From the NCBI RefSeq assembly GCF_000280055.1, contig NZ_ALAB01000024.1, forward strand, positions 62,001 through 126,000: 64,000 bases of DNA, written 5' to 3'. This DNA is from Alishewanella aestuarii B11. Lineage in GTDB: Bacteria; Pseudomonadota; Gammaproteobacteria; Enterobacterales; Alteromonadaceae. Positions 20,100 to 27,881 of this stretch are shown piece after piece. Both the position numbers and the translations under genes were made by a program. Numbering within the stretch: position 1 is the first letter of the stretch; every line of letters starts with the position of its first letter. The notes beneath the pieces are model-generated. The model worked only from the letters and a program-made list of their open reading frames with translations, had not been told where the DNA came from and searched no databases.

Positions 20100-20696
20100 A
20101 TGAGATTATGTGACCGTGATATAGCCGCTTACCTGGCCGAGGGAAAAATCCGCATCAGTCCGGCACCGGATGCCGATATGATTAGCGGCGTTAGTGTTGA
20201 TATTCGGCTTGGCCATAAATTTCGGGTATTTCAGGCGCATACCGCGCCCTTTATCGATTTGAGTGGCCCCCGAGTCGAAGTCGATGCCGCCTTAAATGCG
20301 GTAATGAGCGATGAAATTGTACTGGAGGACGATGGTGTCTTTATTTTGCACCCGGCTGAGCTGGCGCTGGGTATTACGCTGGAGTCGGTAACGCTGCCGG
20401 CAGATATCGTCGGCTGGCTGGATGGGCGCTCTTCTTTAGCCCGTTTAGGCCTAATGGTGCATGTGACCGCGCATCGCATTGATCCGGGCTGGTCGGGCAA
20501 TATCGTACTGGAGTTTTTTAACAGTGGTAAGTTACCGCTGGCGCTAAGGCCCAATATGAAAATTGGCGCCCTGAATTTTGAACTGATGACAGGGCCGGCG
20601 GATAAGCCTTATAACAAGCGCAGCGATGCCAAATATAAAGAGCAGAGCGGGGCTGTCGCCAGTCGTATTAGTCAGGATGATAAGACAGCGTTGTAA
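20100..20696 (+). CDS. dcd: dCTP deaminase
   Basis: A 198-residue trimeric dUTPase-fold enzyme. The signature [20 protein letters not shown] contains the active-site Ser-Arg and the downstream catalytic Glu region (VLEFFNSG). It deaminates dCTP to dUTP for thymidylate synthesis. It begins two bases after the apbC stop, so translation is probably coupled. The length equals the usual 190-195. Confidence 0.94.
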   Translation: MRLCDRDIAAYLAEGKIRISPAPDADMISGVSVDIRLGHKFRVFQAHTAPFIDLSGPRVEVDAALNAVMSDEIVLEDDGVFILHPAELALGITLESVTLPADIVGWLDGRSSLARLGLMVHVTAHRIDPGWSGNIVLEFFNSGKLPLALRPNMKIGALNFELMTGPADKPYNKRSDAKYKEQSGAVASRISQDDKTAL

Positions 20697-20710
20697 CAAT
20701 CGACCGCGCT

Positions 20711-20741
20711 AAAAAGAAAAAGCCCACGCAAAAACGTGGGC
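20711..20741 (-). terminator. Intrinsic terminator oriented on the minus strand
   Basis: GCCCACG, a 6-base loop and CGTGGGC form a perfect 7-bp stem. Read on the minus strand it is followed by TTTTTCTTTTT. On the plus strand there is no T-tract after the stem. No minus-strand gene ends here, so the terminated transcript is unknown; it may also serve dcd weakly. Confidence 0.6.
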
Positions 20742-20898
20742 AGCAAGCTTAATATAAAGCAAAATGAAGCGGGATGATTATGCAATAAAGCTGCATAGCT
20801 TGGCAATGCTGCTGGCGGCTTTTTTCCATCTTTAGTTGGTTTGTCCGTAACGGACCGGCATTTTGTTAGCACACTTTGATAGCGAGGGAGATACAGCG

Positions 20899-21474
20899 AT
20901 GCAATTATATGGTTCTCAGACTTCACCCTATGTCCGGCGGATCCGGCTGTTGCTGGCCGATACGGCGCATCAGTTTATCAATATGAATATTTTTGCCGAG
21001 GCTGATCGGCAGAAGTTATTAGCGCTGAACCCAACGTTAAAGATCCCGATGTTGCAGGATAACGACGAGATTATCTTCGATTCTAATGTGATTTACCGGT
21101 ATCTTGCCGCCAAAATGGGCCTGGCAGCATTAAGTTGGTATCAGGAAAATCAACTCACATTGATTAATGCAGTCAATGATTCGCTGGTCTCGTTGTTTTT
21201 ATGTACCCGCAGCGGTCTGAATACTAACGAAGATCGGCTGTTCTTTAATGCGCAAAAAGAGCGGATTGCTGCCTCAATGTTTGTGCTGGAGCAGCAGGCC
21301 GCTAATCAGGAATTTGCCAACTGGCAATATCCGGCGATGGCATTGTATTGCTTACTGGACTGGGTGATATTCCGCGAATTGTTGGATCTGGAAGATTATC
21401 CGGCCTTACTGGCCTTTCATGCAGCCAATCAGCAACAGGCCGGCGCCGCAGTATCGGATCCGCGGCTGGCCTGA
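20899..21474 (+). CDS. Glutathione S-transferase-like protein
   Basis: A 191-residue protein with an N-terminal thioredoxin-like GST domain: LYGSQTSPYVRRIRLLL, then NPTLKIPMLQDNDEIIFDSNVIYRYL, the glutathione-binding cis-proline and DS pair. A helical C-terminal part follows. The substrate is unknown. GAGGGAGA at 20884-20891 sets ATG 20899. A plus-strand monocistronic unit 200 bases after dcd. Confidence 0.8.
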   Translation: MQLYGSQTSPYVRRIRLLLADTAHQFINMNIFAEADRQKLLALNPTLKIPMLQDNDEIIFDSNVIYRYLAAKMGLAALSWYQENQLTLINAVNDSLVSLFLCTRSGLNTNEDRLFFNAQKERIAASMFVLEQQAANQEFANWQYPAMALYCLLDWVIFRELLDLEDYPALLAFHAANQQQAGAAVSDPRLA

Positions 21475-21516
21475 GTCAGAGGATAACGATATTCGGTGTA
21501 TGCGTTCACAATAGCA

Positions 21517-21948
21517 TTATCGTAAAAATCGGATTGCTTTGTCACAAAAGTCTGCAAGGGTGTGATAACGCCCTTGCGCGACAATCAAACGCACAATGTT
21601 GACATCAATATTTAAGTAATCGTGTACTAATCCGTTTCGCATCCCAATAATCTGGCGCCATTCTGACAATTCGTCAGCCGTAATCATGCCGTGCTGATGT
21701 AGCTGTGAGAAAGTTTGATAGGCGTCGACAGAACTGTGTTGCTGATATCTTTTTAGACAATGCTTGGCCAGGCCAATACTCAATTCTGTTAGCAGTTGTA
21801 ATAAACGTTCGATAGCCAGGTAGTCACGCCGGCGTAATTCCCCCTGGGCTAAGTCTGCACGCAATTCGTCTAATTGTTGGCAGTAGTCTTGTTTATGTTT
21901 GGCGGCTTCAGTTAAATAAAGTTTTAAGCCGGCATCTTCAAACCTCAT
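21517..21948 (-). CDS. hepT: HepT-like HEPN RNase toxin (DUF86)
   Basis: A 143-residue all-helical HEPN-domain protein of the DUF86/HepT family. The catalytic RX4HXY motif reads RNGLVHDY, with Arg104, His109 and Tyr111. In characterised HepT/MntA pairs the toxin cleaves RNA and is silenced when its antitoxin adenylylates the motif tyrosine. The upstream nucleotidyltransferase gene overlaps this frame by 11 bases from the preferred start at 21948; a longer version starts at 21975. Together they form a toxin-antitoxin operon. Confidence 0.85.
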   Translation of the reverse strand: MRFEDAGLKLYLTEAAKHKQDYCQQLDELRADLAQGELRRRDYLAIERLLQLLTELSIGLAKHCLKRYQQHSSVDAYQTFSQLHQHGMITADELSEWRQIIGMRNGLVHDYLNIDVNIVRLIVAQGRYHTLADFCDKAIRFLR

Positions 21949-22336
21949 GACTTGCTTCTCTTTGTTGATACTCAAATAAGCTATTAATCCGCGTTATTTC
22001 TTGCCATGCTCTTGCACTACCATCGCTATATATCAGTTGTCCGGTATCAATAATCTGATACGCCAAATAAATCGGTGCTTGGTTGATGTCGACGATAGAT
22101 ATTTTGGCTTCAGATAGGGCGAGCTCTGCGGCCCAATCAAGTGCCAGACAGTGGGGACGATTGTAGCGCGCTAAGTTATCGAGTGCGAAATCATTAAAGG
22201 CAACAGCGAGATCATAATCACTGTCTGGCCTGGCTCTTCCTTGTACTCTTGAGCCATATAACCAGATAGCCCCAATATCCGTGTTTTGTTTTGCGAGCTG
22301 CGTAATCCGGGATACTATCGGCTCAGAGTTAGTCAT
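21938..22336 (-). CDS. mntA: MntA-like nucleotidyltransferase antitoxin
   Basis: A 132-residue minimal nucleotidyltransferase with the exact GSX10DXD signature (GSRVQGRARPDSDYD) near residue 28 and a later SIVDINQAP strand carrying the third acidic residue. In the MntA/HepT system this enzyme transfers AMP to the toxin. It is the first gene of the pair and overlaps the HepT-like gene. The operon runs on the minus strand and ends opposite the GST gene. Confidence 0.85.
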   Translation of the reverse strand: MTNSEPIVSRITQLAKQNTDIGAIWLYGSRVQGRARPDSDYDLAVAFNDFALDNLARYNRPHCLALDWAAELALSEAKISIVDINQAPIYLAYQIIDTGQLIYSDGSARAWQEITRINSLFEYQQREASHEV

Positions 22337-22358
22337 CAGTCTGAATAAATTAAGTTTT

Positions 22359-22387
22359 GAGATAACAAGAGCGTATCAGAATAACAA
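22359..22387 (-). promoter_or_regulatory. Candidate promoter of the mntA-hepT pair
   Basis: On the minus strand TTGTTA and TATCTC are separated by 17 bases, about 20-25 bases upstream of the antitoxin ATG at 22336. A short direct repeat ATAACAAG occurs in both the -35 and -10 regions and could bind the antitoxin complex. Confidence 0.4.
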
Positions 22388-22436
22388 GGTGATCGCCAGT
22401 TAGCTCACAGTTGCATATTCAGGAAAAACACCGGGC

Positions 22437-22988
22437 TTAACGGCCGGCGGCTTTTAGCAGCACAGGTTCAATCAGCACACTCTGGCTGTCATCAGATAGC
22501 CAGATTTGGCCTTCGCTGACATTGCATTGCAGGTTCATACTGCGCTGTACCAACGTGGCCATCTGCTGCACGCTTTGCTCCGGAAGGTCCCAAATTGATA
22601 GTTGCTGATAGCGACTAAGCGCATTTTGATTCGCCTGCCACCAAATCGGCACCACCCGGCCACCATAGCAATATAAATGCACCTGTTTTGCCCGGCTACA
22701 GGCCTTTTTCAGCCATTTTTCATCGGCCTGACCAAACTCGACCCATAGGTTAACGGTGCCATCCAGCGCCAGATCCCATAGCTCTGCCTCGTCGCTTTCA
22801 CTGCTTAGCCCCTTGGTAAATTGCAGGGTGTCATTGGCATTCAGCGCAAAGGCCAGTAAGCGCACCATCATACGCTCGTTATTTTCCGACGGGTGCTGTG
22901 CCAGCGTCAGGCTGTGGTCTGCATAATAATGCCGATCCATATCAGCAATTTGCAGCTGGACTTTGTAAACAGTGGCTTTAAGTGCCAT
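22437..22988 (-). CDS. yaeQ: YaeQ family protein
   Basis: A 183-residue protein starting MALKATVYKVQLQIADMDRHYY, the conserved YaeQ N-terminus, followed by HPSENNERMMVRLLAFAL and DLALDGTVNLWVEFG. YaeQ has a PD-(D/E)XK nuclease-like fold, and its role is not settled; older claims of RfaH suppression are not secure. The length matches the family (about 180). It stands between two oppositely oriented nucleotidyltransferase/HEPN pairs. Confidence 0.9.
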   Translation of the reverse strand: MALKATVYKVQLQIADMDRHYYADHSLTLAQHPSENNERMMVRLLAFALNANDTLQFTKGLSSESDEAELWDLALDGTVNLWVEFGQADEKWLKKACSRAKQVHLYCYGGRVVPIWWQANQNALSRYQQLSIWDLPEQSVQQMATLVQRSMNLQCNVSEGQIWLSDDSQSVLIEPVLLKAAGR

Positions 22989-23123
22989 CAGATGCTCTTT
23001 TACTCAGATACGAAAAGGCCGCAGTGTACAAAGCAGAGCGGCCTTTGGCAATGCGCTCAGTGGTGCTTTAGTCATTCAACCTGAGGCGCTTTAGGGAGTT
23101 GCTATGTAATCTGCCCCAAATGG

Positions 23124-23154
23124 TTGTTCCTCCTTCGCTTTGGTATATACTAAA
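23124..23154 (+). promoter_or_regulatory. Promoter with operator-like palindrome for the second MNT/HEPN pair
   Basis: TTGTTC at 23124-23129 and TATACT at 23146-23151 are separated by 16 bases. The near-perfect palindrome TTTGGTATATACTAAA (23139-23154) covers the -10 box. A good ribosome-binding site, GGGAG, follows at 23161-23165. This layout fits an autorepressed toxin-antitoxin promoter. Confidence 0.55.
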
Positions 23155-23174
23155 ACCTCTGGGAGTGGGGCATT

Positions 23175-23471
23175 ATGCGTTTGACTGAACAACAAATTAT
23201 GCAAATTAAAGCCGTGGTATCTGCAGAGCTTGGCAGTCAGGCGACAGTGACGTTATTTGGTTCGCGGCAACGCGATGACGTCCGTGGCGGGGATATTGAC
23301 TTACTGGTAAGCAGCACTAATGAAATCAGTCAGCCCGCTTTAGTTGCTGCCCGCCTGGAAGCTAAAATAATACAGCGTATCGGCATACAAAAAATTGATG
23401 TGTTATTACAAGCGCCAAATTTGCAACGCTCAGCAATTCACCAGATTGCGGCAAAGGGTATACCGCTATGA
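23175..23471 (+). CDS. Minimal nucleotidyltransferase (MNT) antitoxin-like protein
   Basis: A 98-residue protein with an MNT core: TLFGSRQRDDVRGGDIDLLV carries GSX9DXD, and KIDVLLQA carries the third acidic residue. By analogy with MntA it may adenylylate the HEPN protein encoded next. Its stop overlaps the next start (ATGA at 23468-23471), a clear two-gene operon. It is not closely similar to the 21.9-22.3 kb nucleotidyltransferase by eye. Confidence 0.82.
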   Translation: MRLTEQQIMQIKAVVSAELGSQATVTLFGSRQRDDVRGGDIDLLVSSTNEISQPALVAARLEAKIIQRIGIQKIDVLLQAPNLQRSAIHQIAAKGIPL

Positions 23472-23962
23472 CCACACTATCTGATGAACAGTTACGCCTG
23501 GCTTTTCTAATTCGTGTTATCGACAAGGAGCGGAAACAACTCGCAGTAACCTTGCAACGCTTATTTAATGCGCCACTCACACCCGAGCGTTTGCAGCAAC
23601 TGGATACTGATCCAGCGTTTTCCGAACAACTTGATGCTTTTGCCAGCCGTTTTGCCAGGTTACAAGACAACCTTGGCGATAAGTTGTTGCCGGCTACCTT
23701 GGCTGCATTGGGTGAGCACAAGGGCCCGGTCTTGGATAATCTAAACAAGGCGGAGCGTTTTGGTTGGTTAGAATCTGCTGAAAATTGGTTATTGGCCCGG
23801 CAACTGCGAAACAAAATGGTGCATGAATATATAGAAGACTTGCAGCTATTGGCTGATGCACTTAATAGCGCAGCTAACTTTACGCCGTTGTTAGAAAATT
23901 TTGCGATGCAATTGATTTCGGCGCTGGAACAACGCAATCTGCTTCCTAGTAATTCCTTTTAA
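23468..23962 (+). CDS. HEPN-like toxin partner of MNT protein
   Basis: A 164-residue mostly helical protein with FARLQDNLGDKLLPATL in the middle and an RX4HXY motif, RNKMVHEY, with Arg114, His119 and Tyr121, as in HepT. The tyrosine is the residue adenylylated in characterised systems. It lies in an overlapping operon with an MNT gene. A toxin role is inferred from these points; the alternative is a nucleotidyltransferase substrate-binding protein of the HI0074 type. Confidence 0.72.
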   Translation: MTTLSDEQLRLAFLIRVIDKERKQLAVTLQRLFNAPLTPERLQQLDTDPAFSEQLDAFASRFARLQDNLGDKLLPATLAALGEHKGPVLDNLNKAERFGWLESAENWLLARQLRNKMVHEYIEDLQLLADALNSAANFTPLLENFAMQLISALEQRNLLPSNSF

Positions 23963-24005
23963 CCGCAAAGCCATAAAATTTCAGCTAAATTCAGCATCGA
24001 AGGCC

Positions 24006-24036
24006 TGACTCTGGTACGTAATCATGCCGGAGTCGG
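24006..24036. repeat. Diverged single copy of the CGACTCCGGTA palindrome
   Basis: The left arm GACTCTGGTA and right arm TGCCGGAGTC are separated by CGTAATCA. It matches the palindrome family at 36.4-38.7 kb with two arm mismatches. It lies between the HEPN gene and a lipoprotein gene. Confidence 0.6.
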
Positions 24037-24158
24037 AAGCGGTGGTATTTTTTGTTGTGGTGTTGGGTGGTGGTGTAATTTTCGTTGGCGGTGTAACCTT
24101 CGGCGTTGTTCGGTTTCTCTGTTAGTTCCCGCATTGCTGAAGGAGGCAAGCACTGATT

Positions 24159-25058
24159 ATGGCTGGTTGTAAACGGATTAGTTTTGTTTTGATCTATGCT
24201 GTGTTTTTACTCACTAGTTGTTCGTTATCGCCTGCCAGCCCTCATTATCCGTTAGCCGAATCCGGTGCATTGAATGTGACCTTATTAGCTAAGTTACCGG
24301 CTGAGGTTGATGAGTCATCGGGCCTGGCAATGCGTGATGGTAGGTTATGGACACATAACGACAGCGGCCATGCCGCTACCTTGTATCAGTTATCCGAGGC
24401 GGGCGATGCGATTAGCCGGCGGGTGCATATTAAAAATGCGGCAAATTACGATTGGGAAGCATTGGCACAGGATAGCGACTGGTTGTATATCGCTGATTGC
24501 GGTAACAATATTGGTGATCGCAGCTGGCTGCAAATTTATAAAGTAGCCTGGCAAGATTTGGATCAGGCTGAGGACGGCGCCGAAGTGGTTGCGAAAAGAA
24601 TCATGTTTCGGCTCGCAGATACCGAGCCCTCAACCCGTCCGCATGCCCATAACGATGATTGCGAAGCGCTGACGGTGGTGGGTGATGAACTGTGGTTGTT
24701 TACTAAAAACTGGCAAGATCGTCATACCCGGTTATACCGACTAGATAAAACGGCAGCAGTTCAGGAAGTCGTCAGTAGTGAGCGGTTTTTTACAAATGGT
24801 TTAATCACCGGCGCCGATTTTGACCCTGACACCGAACGCCTGGCGTTAGTCGGTTATCGGTTGGGGTTTCTGAGTGTGGCTGCTTTTATTTGGCAGCTTC
24901 CTGTTATTAATAATACGCCGCAATGGGAATTGGGACAGTACCATGTTATTAGACCGACGCGGCAGTGGGAGGCCATTCTGTGGCATCAGGGTGATCTGCT
25001 GCTAACCAGTGAGGCTAGCCTACTAGGCGGGGCTAGCCTTGGCCGTATCGCATTATAG
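24159..25058 (+). CDS. Putative lipoprotein of unknown function
   Basis: A 299-residue protein with a lipoprotein signal (FVLIYAVFLLTSC, lipobox LLTSC near residue 21). The mature part is rich in beta strands with repeated short motifs such as RLWTHNDSGHAATLYQL, DWEALAQDSDWLYIADCGNN and HAHNDDCEALTVVGDELW, suggesting a beta-propeller. I cannot name its function. AAGGAGG at 24140-24146 is 12 bases from the ATG, longer than usual, but no nearer start codon exists. A GT-rich stretch precedes the gene. Confidence 0.7.
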   Translation: MAGCKRISFVLIYAVFLLTSCSLSPASPHYPLAESGALNVTLLAKLPAEVDESSGLAMRDGRLWTHNDSGHAATLYQLSEAGDAISRRVHIKNAANYDWEALAQDSDWLYIADCGNNIGDRSWLQIYKVAWQDLDQAEDGAEVVAKRIMFRLADTEPSTRPHAHNDDCEALTVVGDELWLFTKNWQDRHTRLYRLDKTAAVQEVVSSERFFTNGLITGADFDPDTERLALVGYRLGFLSVAAFIWQLPVINNTPQWELGQYHVIRPTRQWEAILWHQGDLLLTSEASLLGGASLGRIAL

Positions 25059-25190
25059 TTAGCGTAGCTGATGCCGAGTAAGCCCGCCCCTTGATTACTT
25101 TCTTTTACGGCGCAATCTCAGGGCTAATAACCTGCACTTAAGATACCCGACTTAGCAGCTGCTGTAGCAGTGGTTTTTACTAAGCTGCAA

Positions 25191-25214
25191 GGGCAGTTAA
25201 CAGTTTAACTGCCC
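25191..25214. terminator. Hairpin between lipoprotein and pectate lyase genes
   Basis: GGGCAGTTAA, a 4-base loop (CAGT) and TTAACTGCCC form a perfect 10-bp stem followed on the plus strand by AATTTT. It lies between two convergent stops and probably terminates both. Confidence 0.6.
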
Positions 25215-25222
25215 AATTTTAG

Positions 25223-26737
25223 TTAAAACGCGCATTTACCTACGCCGGCGTTTGCCAGCACAAAGTTTTTCACTTCTTCAGTGCGTACCAACTTATAATC
25301 GTAAGGCACACGCAATACTGCGGTAGCAAGCATATCCGGCCCGGCAATGATACCGTCTGCAGGACTTTCAGCCCATTGGGTGTTAATCAGCATATTATCC
25401 CGGGTATCCCAGTAGCCGATGTTGTTTGAATAGAAAGACACCAAAGGATTTTTGGCGTTTTCAAACACATTGGCTTCAACCCGCAGAATAGCACCCATGC
25501 GTGAGTTCATCCCGGTTTCCAGAATATTATGATAATAATTGTTAAACAAATGCCCCTGACCAAAGCGGAACAGCGGAAGTCTGGAATTTACGTTTTCAAA
25601 CCTGTTATGGTGAAACGTAATACGTCTGTCATAGCTATCAGAGTCGCTTGAGCCCCAAAGTGAGGTTTTCCAGCTGCTATGCAGGTAGTTAAATGAGATA
25701 GTAATATTATCGATATCCCGCTTACCGCTCACCAGTTCATCATAGAAATCTTTATGAACGTCCAGGCTGTTTGAGATTTCATTATGATCGATCCAGATAT
25801 TACGGGCCGGCCCCTCAATAGTAATGCCGTCTTTATCGCCAATATTGACGTTTCTGATTTTTAAGTTTCGGATTATCACATTCTGGGCGCGGAACACTTT
25901 TAAGCCAATACCATCCAGAATACCGTTTTGCCCGACACCAATAATGCTGACATCCCGCATATCCTTGATGTCAAACTTATTAAATCCGCCTGAGTTAGCC
26001 GGAGTGATAGTGCCATTAACCCGAATGGTAAGTGGCCGGTTTGGGTCTTTGTTTGCCAGCGCCTGAGCTAATTCCAGCCCCGTGGTGACGGTAACCCGGG
26101 TGGAGCGGATACCCAGACCGCCTGTTGTACCCCCACCCAGTGAGGCATAGCCTTGCGGGCTGTTGGCACAGGCATTAAAACTGCCATAAATGGGTTGGCC
26201 GTCGATGCCTGGCGGCACTGGATCGACAGGGCCTGGCGACGGATCAGGAGTTGGGTCAGGTGTTGGATCGGTTGGTGGAGTGATCGGAGAAGGTTCTGGC
26301 GCATCATCATTCAGGTATATCTCAAATTCTGCAATTTGTGGCGCGCCAGTCGCACTGATAATCAGCAAGTTAAGCTTTTTCATACTGACATTGCCCAAAT
26401 TGACTTGCAGTTCACTACCAATTCGATTGCCTGTCGCCAGTACGGCACCGGTGTCGTGGTTCACCAGGCGCCAGCTGGTTACCTGATCACCAAGTTCACG
26501 CAAAATCACCTGATTAAAGTTAATGGCGGTACTCCATTTTACCGAGACGCGCTCGTTACTGGTGGAATTTGGTTGCCAGTACGAGCTTAAATTACCGTCT
26601 TTGACAAAGCCATAGCTGGTATTGCCGAATTTACTGGTGCCGTCTGCACCCGCACCCGGGCCACTGATGGCAAGGTTATTCGCGGCGGTGGCCGGTAAGG
26701 CGCAGCATAACAGGCTTACAGCGATTAATGTTCTCAT
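25223..26737 (-). CDS. Secreted pectate lyase (PL1) with N-terminal F5/8C-like domain
   Basis: A 504-residue exported protein. The signal peptide is MRTLIAVSLLCCALPATA. Residues ~20-145 form a jelly-roll-like carbohydrate-binding module (DGNLSSYWQPNSTSNERVSV). A Pro/Thr/Asp-rich linker follows at ~146-175. From ~190 to the end is a PL1 parallel beta-helix with IWIDHNEISNS, SSWKTSLWGSSDSD and RITFHHNRFEN. It cleaves polygalacturonate by beta-elimination. It starts 20 bases after the upstream gene stop, so both share a transcript. No pectin catabolic genes are in the window. Confidence 0.88.
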   Translation of the reverse strand: MRTLIAVSLLCCALPATAANNLAISGPGAGADGTSKFGNTSYGFVKDGNLSSYWQPNSTSNERVSVKWSTAINFNQVILRELGDQVTSWRLVNHDTGAVLATGNRIGSELQVNLGNVSMKKLNLLIISATGAPQIAEFEIYLNDDAPEPSPITPPTDPTPDPTPDPSPGPVDPVPPGIDGQPIYGSFNACANSPQGYASLGGGTTGGLGIRSTRVTVTTGLELAQALANKDPNRPLTIRVNGTITPANSGGFNKFDIKDMRDVSIIGVGQNGILDGIGLKVFRAQNVIIRNLKIRNVNIGDKDGITIEGPARNIWIDHNEISNSLDVHKDFYDELVSGKRDIDNITISFNYLHSSWKTSLWGSSDSDSYDRRITFHHNRFENVNSRLPLFRFGQGHLFNNYYHNILETGMNSRMGAILRVEANVFENAKNPLVSFYSNNIGYWDTRDNMLINTQWAESPADGIIAGPDMLATAVLRVPYDYKLVRTEEVKNFVLANAGVGKCAF

Positions 26738-26757
26738 CTACATTGTCCTTGTTAATA

Positions 26758-27447
26758 TTATGCCAGCGGGTTAGTTGTTTTTTTGGGTGTTTGCCGGCGG
26801 GTTTGACGAGCTAACAACAAGCCTGAAGCTAGCAGTAATAAAGTAGCAGGGGCCGGTACCGGGGCTCCGGGTTGCGAGGATGAAACGCCAAAGCGCAGGT
26901 TATCAAAGGCTGACCACTCTGTAGCCTGAGCAAAACTTACTGAGCGCGCTATGCCGCTAAAGCTGATAGAAGCAAAATCCCAGGTACAAAAATAGGAGTC
27001 TCCGGCACATAATCGGTCAAACTGATTGCTGATGTTTAACGAAGCCAGCAGATTACCCGTGCCAGCCAAACCATCAAAAATCATAATTTGCCCAACTTGC
27101 GCCGAGCTGTAGTGCAATGCAAAGGCATCAGTAAAGCCCGCTTCGAAATTTAGCCAGCTTGCTGGCCCCTCAAAGAATAGTAGGGTTTGACCTGAGGGTA
27201 GGTTGGTAAAACCGCTGCTGCCATCGTCGGCGGCAACTGCCGTAAAGGCGCCACTTCCAAATGATATGCCGTGGTTAACGCCTTGATTCCCCGCACTGTC
27301 AAAGCCACCATTATAAAAGTTCAACAAATTGCTAAAATCGCCGGCGCCTTCAAAATCCAGCTCGACAATGCTTGCTGATGCCGAGTAGCTGAAAAGTGTC
27401 ATGCCCGCACACAATACCCAGCTTAGATATTTGTTCTTACGTAACAT
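26758..27447 (-). CDS. PEP-CTERM anchored exported protein
   Basis: A 229-residue protein with signal peptide (LSWVLCAGMTLFSYSASA) and a C-terminal sorting tail: VPAPATLLLLASGLLLARQTRR, a PEP-CTERM-like motif, hydrophobic stretch and basic end. Exosortase would process this tail; no exosortase gene is in the window. The body is rich in Gly, Ser and aromatic residues and gives no enzyme signature. AGGAG at an 8-base spacing supports ATG 27447. It is the first gene of an operon with the pectate lyase and may hold it or polysaccharide at the surface. Confidence 0.78.
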   Translation of the reverse strand: MLRKNKYLSWVLCAGMTLFSYSASASIVELDFEGAGDFSNLLNFYNGGFDSAGNQGVNHGISFGSGAFTAVAADDGSSGFTNLPSGQTLLFFEGPASWLNFEAGFTDAFALHYSSAQVGQIMIFDGLAGTGNLLASLNISNQFDRLCAGDSYFCTWDFASISFSGIARSVSFAQATEWSAFDNLRFGVSSSQPGAPVPAPATLLLLASGLLLARQTRRQTPKKTTNPLA

Positions 27448-27772
27448 CGAATTATTCTCCTGATTGATAGAGCACAAAAAATGTGCCGGAATCAATCTAG
27501 ATGACATCCAATATGTCGGCTATTTCAGATATGGAAAATTTGATGTTAATTGATTTTGTGTAGATTAATTAATAACTTGATATTTTTGTTATAACAAAAA
27601 AATACCATAGTTGGAATTTTTTAGCGCTGGGCTGCTTGCAACGCGATACGACTGATGAATTGTAATGCACTTGCCAACTTACCCGATGAATAAGCGAGTA
27701 AGCTTGAGCAGCCTTTACTAAACTTATCGAGTTGATAAAAATAAGCTCAAGTATGATCTACAGCCAAAGTTA
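27448..27772. other. AT-rich divergent intergenic region with palindromes
   Basis: No gene is seen. It holds GACATCCAATATGTC at 27503-27517 (arms GACAT/ATGTC) and a perfect 18-bp palindrome at 27583-27600 with arms TTTTTGTTA and TAACAAAAA. ACTTATCGAGTTG occurs at 27722-27734 and again at 27789-27801. These sites lie on the promoter side of the PEP-CTERM/pectate lyase operon and could be operators. Confidence 0.5.
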
Positions 27773-27850
27773 GTAACCAATATTAGTTACTTATCGAGTT
27801 GTAACCAAAAATGGTTTCTTATTTGACTTGTAACCGAATTTGGTTACTAT
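27773..27850 (+). promoter_or_regulatory. satD-like gene promoter with three operator boxes
   Basis: TTGACT at 27823-27828 and TACTAT at 27845-27850 are 16 bases apart. Three 18-bp inverted repeats occur: GTAACCAATATTAGTTAC (27773-27790), GTAACCAAAAATGGTTTC (27801-27818) and GTAACCGAATTTGGTTAC (27830-27847). The last fills the space between -35 and -10, which is the classic position for repression. Centre spacings are 28 and 29 bases. Confidence 0.65.
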
Positions 27851-27881
27851 TGGTGTTAAGTCCCATGCTACTGAGATCCTT

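Noticed and set aside
20672-20926. 84-codon minus-strand frame between dcd and the GST gene
   Set aside because: Includes the terminator stem and has no similarity to a known protein pattern.
23362-23937. 191-codon minus-strand frame opposite the MNT/HEPN pair
   Set aside because: A Ser/Cys-rich shadow frame; the plus-strand genes have motifs, promoter and overlap.
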